Shown piece by piece: positions 9,549 through 17,315 of a stretch of DNA of 64,000 bases (position 1 is the stretch's first letter; every line of letters begins with the position of its first letter). This DNA comes from an uncultured Polaribacter sp. (lineage in GTDB: Bacteria > Bacteroidota > Bacteroidia > Flavobacteriales > Flavobacteriaceae): the NCBI RefSeq assembly GCF_947496195.1, contig NZ_CANMBY010000001.1:1488001-1552000 (forward strand). Reading direction: 5' to 3'. The position numbers and the translations under genes are program-made. Below the pieces are notes generated by a model. It was not told the DNA's origin, ran no database searches, and was given only the letters and a program-made list of their open reading frames with translations.

Positions 9549-10359
9549 ATTCTTCCGAAAAATCCGTCAAAAACTATTAGTTGAAAACCGTTTCAAAAAA
9601 TATCTACTCTATGCAGTTGGTGAAATCATCTTGGTTGTTATAGGTATTTTAATTGCACTTCAAATTAACAATTGGAATGAAAATATTAAAGAGCAACAAA
9701 AAGTTAACATGCATCTTAAAAATTTAGCTTCAGATATTAAAGGAGATATAAAACAAACAGAATATAGAATAAAAAGTTTAGGTAATAAAACAGGACATAT
9801 AGACAGTCTTGCAGAATTTTTTAGAACTAAGAAAATAGAAGACCTAGATAACTTAGATGTATTTAGTAGAGTATATACTTATTATGGCTATAGACCTTTT
9901 CAATGGTATAGAGGAGCCATAGATGAAATTAAAAGTTCTGGAGGTTTAAAGTTGATTAAAAACGATACTTTAAGATCACTTATTACTAAATACTATGCTT
10001 TTACAGAGCATTTAGATCAAGATTATCAAGAAGATTATGATATTTCTATGGCTGTTATTAGAGACATGAATAAAATAATAAACACTAATTATCCAAATAG
10101 AAAAGATCTTACAGACACATTGTATGTTTCACTAAGAAAAAAAAATAAGTCTATTTATCTAAATTCAAGAGCATACAGAGAAGCCAAAAAACTTAACCTC
10201 CAATTACTTACTAATGATATGAATGAGATTCATTCATTTATAAATAATTTATTCAATTATAAAAGTGCATTAAGTATAAGAAGAAAAGGAGAGTTTCCAA
10301 GAATCATTAAAGGTGGTAAAAGGATTTTAAAAATGATAGAAGAAGAAAAGAATAATTAA
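9541..10359 (+). CDS. DUF6090-family membrane-anchored protein (paralogue 2)
   Basis: Protein of 272 residues. Residues 1-50 are nearly the same as those of the preceding paralogue (basic N-terminus, helix at about 21-42, ALQINNWNEN), while the periplasmic part diverges strongly. The ATG lies 8 bases inside the previous gene, so the two are translationally coupled. Role unknown. Confidence 0.86.
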   Translation: MIKFFRKIRQKLLVENRFKKYLLYAVGEIILVVIGILIALQINNWNENIKEQQKVNMHLKNLASDIKGDIKQTEYRIKSLGNKTGHIDSLAEFFRTKKIEDLDNLDVFSRVYTYYGYRPFQWYRGAIDEIKSSGGLKLIKNDTLRSLITKYYAFTEHLDQDYQEDYDISMAVIRDMNKIINTNYPNRKDLTDTLYVSLRKKNKSIYLNSRAYREAKKLNLQLLTNDMNEIHSFINNLFNYKSALSIRRKGEFPRIIKGGKRILKMIEEEKNN

Positions 10360-10455
10360 GTTTTTTAGATTATTGAAACAAAATTTTGTGAAGCAAAATA
10401 AAATGTCCTTTTGTCATTTGGTGGAAATAGTATTAGGAAAAATAAAAATTTATTA

Positions 10456-11196
10456 ATGATAAAACTTTTTAAGAATCTTAGAAGAAAGTTGCTAAATGAA
10501 AATCGTTTCAATAAATATTTAATCTATGCCATTGGAGAAATTGTGTTAGTTGTGATAGGTATTTTAATTGCACTACAAATAAATAATTGGAATGAAAACA
10601 GAAAAGAAAAATCAGAAGTAAGTTCAGTTTTAAAAAATTTATATGATGAGTTTACAGCTAATAAAACACTAATTAAAACTACAAAGCTTGAAACAGCTAG
10701 TGTAAAAAAAGTGGGTTTAGATTTAATGCAACTTTTTGGTAAATCTAAAGAAGAAATCATTACAAAAAATCCTGATAGTCTACTATATTTAGTACTAGAA
10801 CCAGGTGATTTTAGAGCCAGTGAAAATACAATTAATGATCTTGTGCAATCTGGAAGGTTAAAACTTCTAAGCAATAAAAAACTAAAAGAACAATTGTACA
10901 AATGGCAAAGTACTTTAAAAGATTTTGATGCTGGTTATAATCGCATAGAAATAAAAATTGATGAAGACATACTTCCTTACTTATCAAAAAATTATGCTTT
11001 AAAAGATATTGATAAATATGGAGACTTAAAATGGAAAAAACCTTCAAATTTAAAAGTTGATAAGTTTAAAATTTTTAGTGATATTGAGTTCGAAAATATT
11101 TTAGACGATTATCTGTATAGAATTTCTACCACTCAAATAACTATTGATGATTTAGAAAAAATAATTGATAATATTTTAATAGAAACCAATCAATAG
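10456..11196 (+). CDS. DUF6090-family membrane-anchored protein (paralogue 3)
   Basis: Protein of 246 residues from the ATG at 10456. An in-frame TTG at 10411 would add 15 residues with no family similarity, so the ATG is preferred because MIKLFKNLRRKLLNENRF aligns with the starts of the two preceding paralogues. One membrane helix at about 21-42, ALQINNWNEN, then a divergent helical domain. It ends 9 bases before the aldehyde dehydrogenase, so it lies within the catabolic operon. Confidence 0.86.
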   Translation: MIKLFKNLRRKLLNENRFNKYLIYAIGEIVLVVIGILIALQINNWNENRKEKSEVSSVLKNLYDEFTANKTLIKTTKLETASVKKVGLDLMQLFGKSKEEIITKNPDSLLYLVLEPGDFRASENTINDLVQSGRLKLLSNKKLKEQLYKWQSTLKDFDAGYNRIEIKIDEDILPYLSKNYALKDIDKYGDLKWKKPSNLKVDKFKIFSDIEFENILDDYLYRISTTQITIDDLEKIIDNILIETNQ

Positions 11197-11205
11197 CTTT
11201 CGTAA

Positions 11206-12648
11206 ATGAATATAAAAAATTACATCAATGGCGAATTTGTAAATCCAGTTTCAAAAGATTGGATTGACAATTTTAATCCTGCAAAAGGTGAAGTTTATGG
11301 TCAAATTCCAAATTCAACCAAAGAAGATGTAGAAAATGCTTACCAAGCAGCAGCAGATTCTTTTCCAAAATGGAGTAATACTCCTTTAGAAGATAGAAGT
11401 AAAATACTTTCTAAAATTGCTAATTTAATTTTAGAAAAGTTAGATGTTTTAGCAATAGCAGAATCAAAAGATAATGGAAAACCTGTAAACTTAGCAAAAA
11501 CAGTTGATATACCTAGAGCAGCCAGTAATTTTCAGTTTTTTGCAAATGCTATTACTCAGTTTTCCTCAGAAGCACACGAAAGTGTAGGTTTAGATGCAGT
11601 AAATTTTACTTTACGTCAACCTTTAGGAGTTGTAGGTTGCATTTCTCCTTGGAACTTACCTCTGTATCTCTTTACATGGAAAATAGCACCAGCTTTAGCT
11701 GCAGGTAATTGTGTGGTTGCAAAACCTAGTGAAGTAACACCAATGACTGCTTATTTGTTAGGAGAAATTTGCAATGATGCAGGTTTGCCTAAAGGCGTTT
11801 TAAATATTGTTCATGGTTTAGGCACAACTACAGGTCAAGCCATAGTAGAACATCCAAATATTAAAGCCATTAGTTTTACAGGAGGTACAAAAACTGGCGC
11901 TCATATTGCTAGAGTTGCAGCTCCAATGTTTAAAAAACTATCTCTTGAATTAGGAGGTAAAAATCCTAACATCATTTTTGCAGATTGCGATTATAACAAA
12001 ATGTTAGAAATCACTGTTCGTTCTTCATTTGCAAATCAAGGACAAATTTGTTTATGTGGTAGTCGAATTTTAGTCGAAGAAAAAATATATGAGAAGTTTA
12101 AAATAGATTTTATCAAAAAAGTAAAACAATTAAAAGTAGGGCATCCATCAGAAGAATCAACAGATATTGGAGCATTAGTTTCAAAAGAACACTTAGAAAA
12201 AATAGAGTCTTTTATAGAAATTGCTGAAGATGAAGGAGGAAAAATATTGTGTGGAGGTCTAGAAGTTACCTTACCAAATTATGAAAATGGATATTATTTT
12301 CAACCCACAATTATAGAAGTAACTAACAATCAATGTAAATTAAACCAAGAAGAAATTTTTGGTCCAGTTGTAACTATAATGTCTTTTAAGACTGATGAAG
12401 AAGCTTTAACTTTAGCCAATGATGTAAAATATGGTTTATCATCTACTTTATGGACAAATAACCTTAATAGAACCATGCAATTTGCTAAACAATTACATAC
12501 AGGAATTGTTTGGGTTAATACTTGGATGTTACGTGATTTAAGAACTCCTTTTGGAGGAGCAAAAGAAAGTGGAGTAGGTAGAGAAGGAGGTTTTGAAGCC
12601 TTACGTTTTTTTACAGAACCAAAAAATGTTTGTATAAAATACAATTAA
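11206..12648 (+). CDS. nbaE: 2-aminomuconic 6-semialdehyde dehydrogenase
   Basis: NAD-dependent aldehyde dehydrogenase of 480 residues. The catalytic Cys282 sits in NQGQICLCGS and the general-base Glu at about 248 in LELGGKNPN; SFTGG lies at the coenzyme site. The NQGQICLC form is typical of the 2-aminomuconic/2-hydroxymuconic semialdehyde (ALDH8-like) branch, and the neighbours HAAO and ACMS decarboxylase make 2-aminomuconic semialdehyde the natural substrate. Product would be 2-aminomuconate. Confidence 0.9.
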   Translation: MNIKNYINGEFVNPVSKDWIDNFNPAKGEVYGQIPNSTKEDVENAYQAAADSFPKWSNTPLEDRSKILSKIANLILEKLDVLAIAESKDNGKPVNLAKTVDIPRAASNFQFFANAITQFSSEAHESVGLDAVNFTLRQPLGVVGCISPWNLPLYLFTWKIAPALAAGNCVVAKPSEVTPMTAYLLGEICNDAGLPKGVLNIVHGLGTTTGQAIVEHPNIKAISFTGGTKTGAHIARVAAPMFKKLSLELGGKNPNIIFADCDYNKMLEITVRSSFANQGQICLCGSRILVEEKIYEKFKIDFIKKVKQLKVGHPSEESTDIGALVSKEHLEKIESFIEIAEDEGGKILCGGLEVTLPNYENGYYFQPTIIEVTNNQCKLNQEEIFGPVVTIMSFKTDEEALTLANDVKYGLSSTLWTNNLNRTMQFAKQLHTGIVWVNTWMLRDLRTPFGGAKESGVGREGGFEALRFFTEPKNVCIKYN

Positions 12649-12649
12649 A

Positions 12650-13426
12650 ATGGATTTAAAACTTAAAGATAAAAATGCTTTAGTATGTGGTAGTACACAA
12701 GGCATAGGTAAAGCAACAGCAATTTTGTTAGCACAAGAAGGAGCTAACGTAACTTTATTAGCAAGAAATGAAGAAAAATTAAAAGCTGTATTAAATGAAT
12801 TGCCAAATTCAAATCAAAAACATAATTATTTAGTTGCAGATTTTTCTAAACCAGAAGAATTAAAAAAAGTGTTGTTATCATCAGATTTGCAATTTCATAT
12901 TTTGGTAAATAATACAGGAGGACCTGCAGGAGGCCCAATTTTTAATGCAAAAATTGGAGAGTTTGAAAAAGCGTTTACGCAACATTTAAAATGTAATCAT
13001 ATTTTGGTACAAACACTAGCTCCGTTTATGAAAACGCAGTGTTTTGGAAGAATTATAAATGTCATTTCTACATCTGTAAAACAACCATTAGATGGTTTAG
13101 GGGTTAGCAATACAATTAGAGGTGCAGTTGCAAGTTGGTCTAAAACTATGGCAAATGAATTAGGCGAATTTGGCATTACAGTTAATAACGTTTTACCTGG
13201 TGCAACAAATACAGAACGTTTACTTGAAATTATTACAAACAAAGCCAATAAAACTGGCTTAACAGTAGATAAAGTTGCAGAAATAATGAAAAATGCATCA
13301 CCAGCTAAACGTTTTGCTCAGCCAGAAGAAATTGCAAACGCTATTGTTTTTTTAGCTAGTGAAAAAGCAGCATTTATAAACGGAATTAATGTTCCTGTAG
13401 ATGGTGGAAGAACAAAAAGTTTATAA
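12650..13426 (+). CDS. SDR-family protein with substituted catalytic Tyr and Lys
   Basis: A 258-residue short-chain dehydrogenase fold: nucleotide motif GSTQGIG (about 14-20), an NNTGG motif, catalytic-position Ser140, and PVDGGR near the C-terminus. The canonical YxxxK is replaced: Ser153 at the Tyr position and Arg157 at the Lys position (SNTIR), followed by the normal AVxSWxKTMANELG helix. It begins one base after the aldehyde dehydrogenase stop, so it belongs to the operon. Either it acts by a non-classical mechanism or it is not an oxidoreductase; its step in kynurenine breakdown is unknown. Confidence 0.85.
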   Translation: MDLKLKDKNALVCGSTQGIGKATAILLAQEGANVTLLARNEEKLKAVLNELPNSNQKHNYLVADFSKPEELKKVLLSSDLQFHILVNNTGGPAGGPIFNAKIGEFEKAFTQHLKCNHILVQTLAPFMKTQCFGRIINVISTSVKQPLDGLGVSNTIRGAVASWSKTMANELGEFGITVNNVLPGATNTERLLEIITNKANKTGLTVDKVAEIMKNASPAKRFAQPEEIANAIVFLASEKAAFINGINVPVDGGRTKSL

Positions 13427-13560
13427 GCCCACCTCAATCCTCCTAAAGGGAGGAAGCTTTGTAGCATAAAATAATTATATTAGTAGAATTAAATTATTAA
13501 TAAAATTCCAATTCTCACCCAGATTGGAGTTTCTTCCCTTTGGGAAGGTTAGGATGGGCT
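13426..13560. repeat. MITE-like imperfect inverted repeat (30-base arms)
   Basis: Left arm 13426-13455 and the reverse complement of right arm 13531-13560 agree at about 23 of 30 positions; both begin AGCCCA and contain AAAGGG. The 75 bases between the arms are AT-rich and non-coding. Each arm has its own small hairpin (for example CTTCCC-TTT-GGGAAG region on the right). It fills the gap between the SDR and dioxygenase genes and begins on the SDR stop codon. GC-rich arms stand out from the local composition. It looks like a dispersed flavobacterial palindromic element and could also fold as an RNA hairpin that attenuates transcription. Confidence 0.6.
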
Positions 13561-13567
13561 TTTTGAT

Positions 13568-14089
13568 ATGAGTAAACTAGTTACACCTTTAAATTTTAAA
13601 AAGTGGATAGATGAACATCGTCATTTATTAAAACCACCTGTAGGTAATAAACAAGTTTGGGAAAATGGAGAATACATTGTAATGGTAGTTGGTGGACCAA
13701 ATTCTAGAAAAGACTATCATTATAATGAAACACCAGAATTTTTTTATCAAATAGAAGGTGATATGGTTCTTAAGATTATTGATGAAAATGGAAAACAACA
13801 AGATGTAGAAATTAATGAAGGAGATATTTACTTATTACCAGGTAAAGTACCTCACTCTCCACAGCGTAAAGAAAATACTGTTGGTTTAGTTATAGAATAT
13901 CCAAGATCAGAAGGTATGTTAGATGCTTTAGAGTGGTATTGTGAAAATTGTGGAAATCAATTATACAGAGAAGAGTTTGCCTTAGATAATATAGAAACAG
14001 ATATGCCAATTATTTTCGATAAATACTATTCAGATAAAGGTAAGTGTACTTGTAGTAAATGTAACAATGTAATGCAACCTCCTAAATAG
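13568..14089 (+). CDS. nbaC: 3-hydroxyanthranilate 3,4-dioxygenase
   Basis: Fe(II) cupin dioxygenase of 173 residues that opens 3-hydroxyanthranilate to 2-amino-3-carboxymuconic semialdehyde. Iron ligands His51, Glu57 and His96 and substrate-binding Arg47 and Arg100 are present. The C-terminal rubredoxin-like iron site of the bacterial type is complete: Cys125, Cys128, Cys162, Cys165. Placement beside the decarboxylase and dehydrogenase genes confirms the role. Confidence 0.96.
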   Translation: MSKLVTPLNFKKWIDEHRHLLKPPVGNKQVWENGEYIVMVVGGPNSRKDYHYNETPEFFYQIEGDMVLKIIDENGKQQDVEINEGDIYLLPGKVPHSPQRKENTVGLVIEYPRSEGMLDALEWYCENCGNQLYREEFALDNIETDMPIIFDKYYSDKGKCTCSKCNNVMQPPK

Positions 14090-14099
14090 TTTTTACATT

Positions 14100-14936
14100 T
14101 TGAAAAGAAGAAAATTCTTAAAAAAAAGTTTCTATACTTTTTTTGGAATAGGTCTATTAACAGGCTTTTACTCTTGGCAAATAGAACCTTTTTTATTGGA
14201 GTTTGTAAAACTAAAAATGCCAATAAAAAACTTACCCAATCACTTAAAAGGTAAGACTGTAATGCAAATAAGTGATATACATGTTGGTAATAGAGTAAGT
14301 AGTAAATATCTAAAAGAATCATTACAAAAAGCCCAACAATATAAGCCAGATTTTGTAGTGTATACAGGCGATTTTGTGCATTATGAATCTCCAGAACAAT
14401 TAGAACAACTTAAAGATGTTTTGCAATATGTAGTTAAAGGAAATATAGCTACAATTGGTGTTCTTGGGAATCACGATTATGGAAAAGATTGGAAAGAAAG
14501 TAAGGTGGCTGATGAAATTGAAAGTATATTAACAAACCATCATATTCAAATATTAAGAAATACAAAAAAAGAAATAGAAGGGTTGCAATTTATTGGTATT
14601 GATGATTATTGGGGAACTAATTTTTATCCTAATCAGGTAATGAACCAATTAGAAAAAGAAAAACCATCAATTTGTTTATGTCATAACCCAGATGTTTGTG
14701 ATTTAGCTATTTGGAATAATTTTGAAGGTTGGATTTTAAGTGGTCATACACATGGTGGTCAAGTAAAACCACCTTTTCTAGATCCACCAATTTTACCAGT
14801 AAAAAACAAAAGATATTCATCAGGAAAAATACCACTTTCTAATAATAGAATATTATATATAAATAGGGCTTTAGGCTATTTACATCAAGTTAGACTAAAT
14901 GTTAAACCAGAAATAACTTTATTTGAATTAGCTTAA
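14100..14936 (+). CDS. membrane-anchored metallophosphoesterase
   Basis: A 278-residue calcineurin-like phosphoesterase starting at TTG 14100; the residues KRRKFLKK followed by a hydrophobic helix (about 11-28) form a natural N-terminus and no upstream alternative exists. Metal motifs are ISDIHVG, YTGDFVH, GNHDYG and SGHTHGGQ, all intact and of the YkuE-like envelope type. Substrate unknown. It sits 10 bases after the dioxygenase and 29 before the decarboxylase, so it is co-transcribed with the pathway although no pathway step needs it. Confidence 0.85.
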   Translation: MKRRKFLKKSFYTFFGIGLLTGFYSWQIEPFLLEFVKLKMPIKNLPNHLKGKTVMQISDIHVGNRVSSKYLKESLQKAQQYKPDFVVYTGDFVHYESPEQLEQLKDVLQYVVKGNIATIGVLGNHDYGKDWKESKVADEIESILTNHHIQILRNTKKEIEGLQFIGIDDYWGTNFYPNQVMNQLEKEKPSICLCHNPDVCDLAIWNNFEGWILSGHTHGGQVKPPFLDPPILPVKNKRYSSGKIPLSNNRILYINRALGYLHQVRLNVKPEITLFELA

Positions 14937-14965
14937 ACTTAAGCTTTTTCTTAACTTTCGAACAA

Positions 14966-16054
14966 ATGAAACAAAGAAAACTACGTATTAACGGTCATTC
15001 GCATTTGCTTCCTTATCCAGAGGAAATCCCTGATTTTATGCAAAAAAAAGGTATTTTTTGGGTAGATAAAGATAGAAAGTTTATGCTCCAAAAAGATTGG
15101 AATAGACCAATTACAGACTCTAGTTTTTTCTTAAATGAAAAATTAGAATGGATGGATAGATACAAACTAGATCATGCTGTAGTTTTAAATTTGTCTCAAT
15201 TATATGGTAATGGTTTACGTGTAGAGGAGTTAAAACAAGCTTTACGTTTTCAAAACGATTTTAATGCTAGAATACAAAGAGATCATCCTTCTAAATTTAC
15301 TTGTGGTTTTGTGGTGCATCCAAGTTTTATAAGAGGGGCTTGTTGGGAAATTGAAAGATGTGTAGAAGAATTAGGTATGCGTTTATTGTGTTTACCTACT
15401 CATTATATGGATACTATTGGTACTTGGAGATGTATTTTTGATGAAGAAAACGAACCAATTTTTGAATTAGCAGATAAATATAATTTAGCTGTAGAAATTC
15501 ATCCTTATGATGGAGAAAAGTTTATAAAATTAGAAAATACAAGTTGGCGTTTTCATCTAATTTGGATGTTAGCACAATGTGCAGATGCTTATCATTTTTT
15601 AACCTTAAATGGCTATTATGAAAAGTATAAAAATATGCGTGTTTGCTTTGCACATGGAGGTCAATTAGCTCAGATTAACTTAGGGAGAAGAATACAGGGT
15701 TTTGATGGTAGATCAGATTTATTCGAAGGTAAAGTACATCCAAGAAAAGCAGTTGGTCACAAAAATATTTTCTTTGATACGTTAGTGCATGACACAGGTG
15801 CTTTAGAGTTATTAATAAGAAATCATGGCTCTAAGCAAGTATTAATGGGGTTAGATGATCCTTACCCTTTAGGAGAAATGGAAAGTGATCCACAATCTTC
15901 TTATCCTGGTAAAATACTAGATTTAGCAATAGAAAGAAAAATTATTACAGAAGATGAACGTGAAGATATGTGGGAAAACAATGTATTACAATGGCTTTTT
16001 GGAGATGATGAAAAAGCGAAACAAGATTTAGTTTCAAAAATTTTAAATTCTTAG
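14966..16054 (+). CDS. nbaD: 2-amino-3-carboxymuconate-6-semialdehyde decarboxylase
   Basis: Amidohydrolase-fold decarboxylase of 362 residues. Zinc ligands His11 and His13 (NGHSH), His179 (EIHPYD) and Asp297 (GLDDPYPLGE), and the catalytic-region His230 in FAHGGQ match ACMSD. It converts the unstable dioxygenase product to 2-aminomuconic semialdehyde, committing carbon to oxidation and away from quinolinate/NAD. It is the last gene of the cluster; its stop codon lies inside the left arm of a strong hairpin. Confidence 0.94.
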   Translation: MKQRKLRINGHSHLLPYPEEIPDFMQKKGIFWVDKDRKFMLQKDWNRPITDSSFFLNEKLEWMDRYKLDHAVVLNLSQLYGNGLRVEELKQALRFQNDFNARIQRDHPSKFTCGFVVHPSFIRGACWEIERCVEELGMRLLCLPTHYMDTIGTWRCIFDEENEPIFELADKYNLAVEIHPYDGEKFIKLENTSWRFHLIWMLAQCADAYHFLTLNGYYEKYKNMRVCFAHGGQLAQINLGRRIQGFDGRSDLFEGKVHPRKAVGHKNIFFDTLVHDTGALELLIRNHGSKQVLMGLDDPYPLGEMESDPQSSYPGKILDLAIERKIITEDEREDMWENNVLQWLFGDDEKAKQDLVSKILNS

Positions 16055-16087
16055 CTTTTAATTAAATAAAAAACTAAGAATTTAAAA
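16041..16087 (+). terminator. hairpin ending the kynurenine cluster
   Basis: Perfect 14-base inverted repeat TTTTAAATTCTTAG (16041-16054) and its complement (16074-16087), followed by a T run. The left arm contains the decarboxylase stop codon. It separates the cluster from the convergent TPR gene and could serve both strands. Confidence 0.6.
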
Positions 16088-16095
16088 CGATTTTT

Positions 16096-16719
16096 TTACC
16101 CTTGACATTGTTTTAAAACTTCTTCAGCTCTTTTTATTTGAAATTTAGGATAAAATTCTTCTTCAATTTTTTCTTCTTTCCCAAGTTTAATAGCTCTTTT
16201 AATTTCATCACAATAGGGCTTTGTAGATTTACCAAAAAAACGTGCAGCTCCCATATTCCATTCTGCATTTCCTAAAATAACTCTTGGGTTTTTTGGAGCA
16301 ATAGCTAAAGCTTTTGCATATAATTGTGCATTTTTTCCAGATAAAGTCATACCATATTTTTGACCATCAAATGCAATATAAGCTGTATTTAATAAAGCTT
16401 CTGTAATCATAATTTCTGGATTATTTTCAGAATTAGATTTAGCATTATTTAAAAACTCTTTTGCTTTATTAAGTTTAGCTGTTAAAGTAGCTTCTTCTTT
16501 TACGCCAAACGCTCCTAAAATTTCTATTTGAGCTGCATAAAAAGAAGGAAGCCAATTTTGAGGTTCTGCTTTAGAAATTCTTTCAAATAATTGTGATGCT
16601 TCTGTGTTTTTTCCTTCTCCCCAAAGCGTAAATGCTTTTTGCATTCCTTTTTGATATTTGCTCTGTGCTGCTACATTTAAGGACATAAGTATCCCAATGA
16701 ATAAAAATAATTTTTTCAT
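16096..16719 (-). CDS. exported TPR-like protein
   Basis: A 207-residue protein with a Sec signal peptide (about 1-18, VAAQS cut site) followed by TPR-like helical pairs (WGEGKNTEASQLFERISKAEP and later AKALAIAPKNPRVILGNAEW). No catalytic motif is seen. It starts 37 bases after the DUF2141 gene on the same strand and is probably its operon partner, hence under the same promoter with direct repeats. Role unknown. Confidence 0.75.
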   Translation of the reverse strand: MKKLFLFIGILMSLNVAAQSKYQKGMQKAFTLWGEGKNTEASQLFERISKAEPQNWLPSFYAAQIEILGAFGVKEEATLTAKLNKAKEFLNNAKSNSENNPEIMITEALLNTAYIAFDGQKYGMTLSGKNAQLYAKALAIAPKNPRVILGNAEWNMGAARFFGKSTKPYCDEIKRAIKLGKEEKIEEEFYPKFQIKRAEEVLKQCQG

Positions 16720-16756
16720 AATTAATTGATTTTTAAAAAGTTAATTGTTTTAAGTG

Positions 16757-17185
16757 TTAGTTGACTTTTATGGTGATTGTTTTATTTGTATCAACTATAA
16801 ATTTTGCATCTTTAAATTTTGGAGGGCCCATAAAACCTTTAGCGTCATTAGAAAAACCATAAGGTTCTTTTGGGATGCCAAAAATTTTAGTGTCCATTTT
16901 GTTATTGTCATTTTCATCATGAAATAACGAAATTGCATATTCGCCTTTTTTTAATCCTTTAAAAATAGCAATTGCTCTTTTGTCTTTTACAATAGCATTT
17001 GCTCCTTTAGTGTCTTCGCTTTTTTTAAGAAAAGTAGCTTCACTATTGTATAAAGCTAAAAATACTTTTCCTTTATCTGTATCCATTCCAGTTATTTCAA
17101 CTTTCAAATCAAAAGTTTCTTCTTGTGCTTGTAAAGAAAATGTTCCTAGAAAAATGATTGCTAATAGTAAAAGTATTTTTTTCAT
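16757..17185 (-). CDS. DUF2141 domain exported protein
   Basis: A 142-residue secreted protein: signal peptide about 1-20 (SLQAQ), then a single DUF2141 beta-sandwich with the typical GKVFLALYNSEATF, GLKKGEYAISLFHDENDNNKMD and FGIPKEPYGFSNDA segments. The DENDNNKMD stretch could bind calcium. The family often lies near TonB receptors; function is not known. Its promoter region carries paired direct repeats like those before the TonB receptor and the lytS operon. Confidence 0.88.
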   Translation of the reverse strand: MKKILLLLAIIFLGTFSLQAQEETFDLKVEITGMDTDKGKVFLALYNSEATFLKKSEDTKGANAIVKDKRAIAIFKGLKKGEYAISLFHDENDNNKMDTKIFGIPKEPYGFSNDAKGFMGPPKFKDAKFIVDTNKTITIKVN

Positions 17186-17205
17186 AATATATTATTTTAA
17201 TGATT

Positions 17206-17213
17206 CAAATATC
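17206..17213 (-). promoter_or_regulatory. -7-like element of the DUF2141 operon
   Basis: Read on the minus strand the bases are GATATTTG, one mismatch from TAnnTTTG. It lies 35 bases downstream of the paired direct repeats and 20 bases before the start codon. Confidence 0.45.
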
Positions 17214-17248
17214 TGATGTTTTTTTGATTTTATAACAATTATAATACC

Positions 17249-17278
17249 GAATTGTAAATATTCTAATCTGAGTTGTAA
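17249..17278 (-). promoter_or_regulatory. putative LytTR-regulator site (paired direct repeats)
   Basis: On the minus strand TTACAACTC (17278-17270), 12 bases, then TTACAATTC (17257-17249). Two direct 9-mers 21 bases apart is the geometry known for LytTR-domain regulators (AgrA/ComE type). The downstream repeat is 63 bases before the DUF2141 start and 35 before the -7-like element. Two matching sites occur upstream of 19472 and 58856. Confidence 0.65.
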
Positions 17279-17315
17279 TTATTTTTCTTTTTCTTTTAAA
17301 TGAATTTATTAAAAG

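Noticed and set aside
10411..10455. TTG start adding 15 residues to DUF6090 paralogue 3
   Set aside because: The paralogues all begin at the MIKxF segment, which matches ATG 10456.
13441..13455. Left arm of the inverted repeat as a simple intrinsic terminator
   Set aside because: No T run follows the inner hairpin, and the operon continues downstream.
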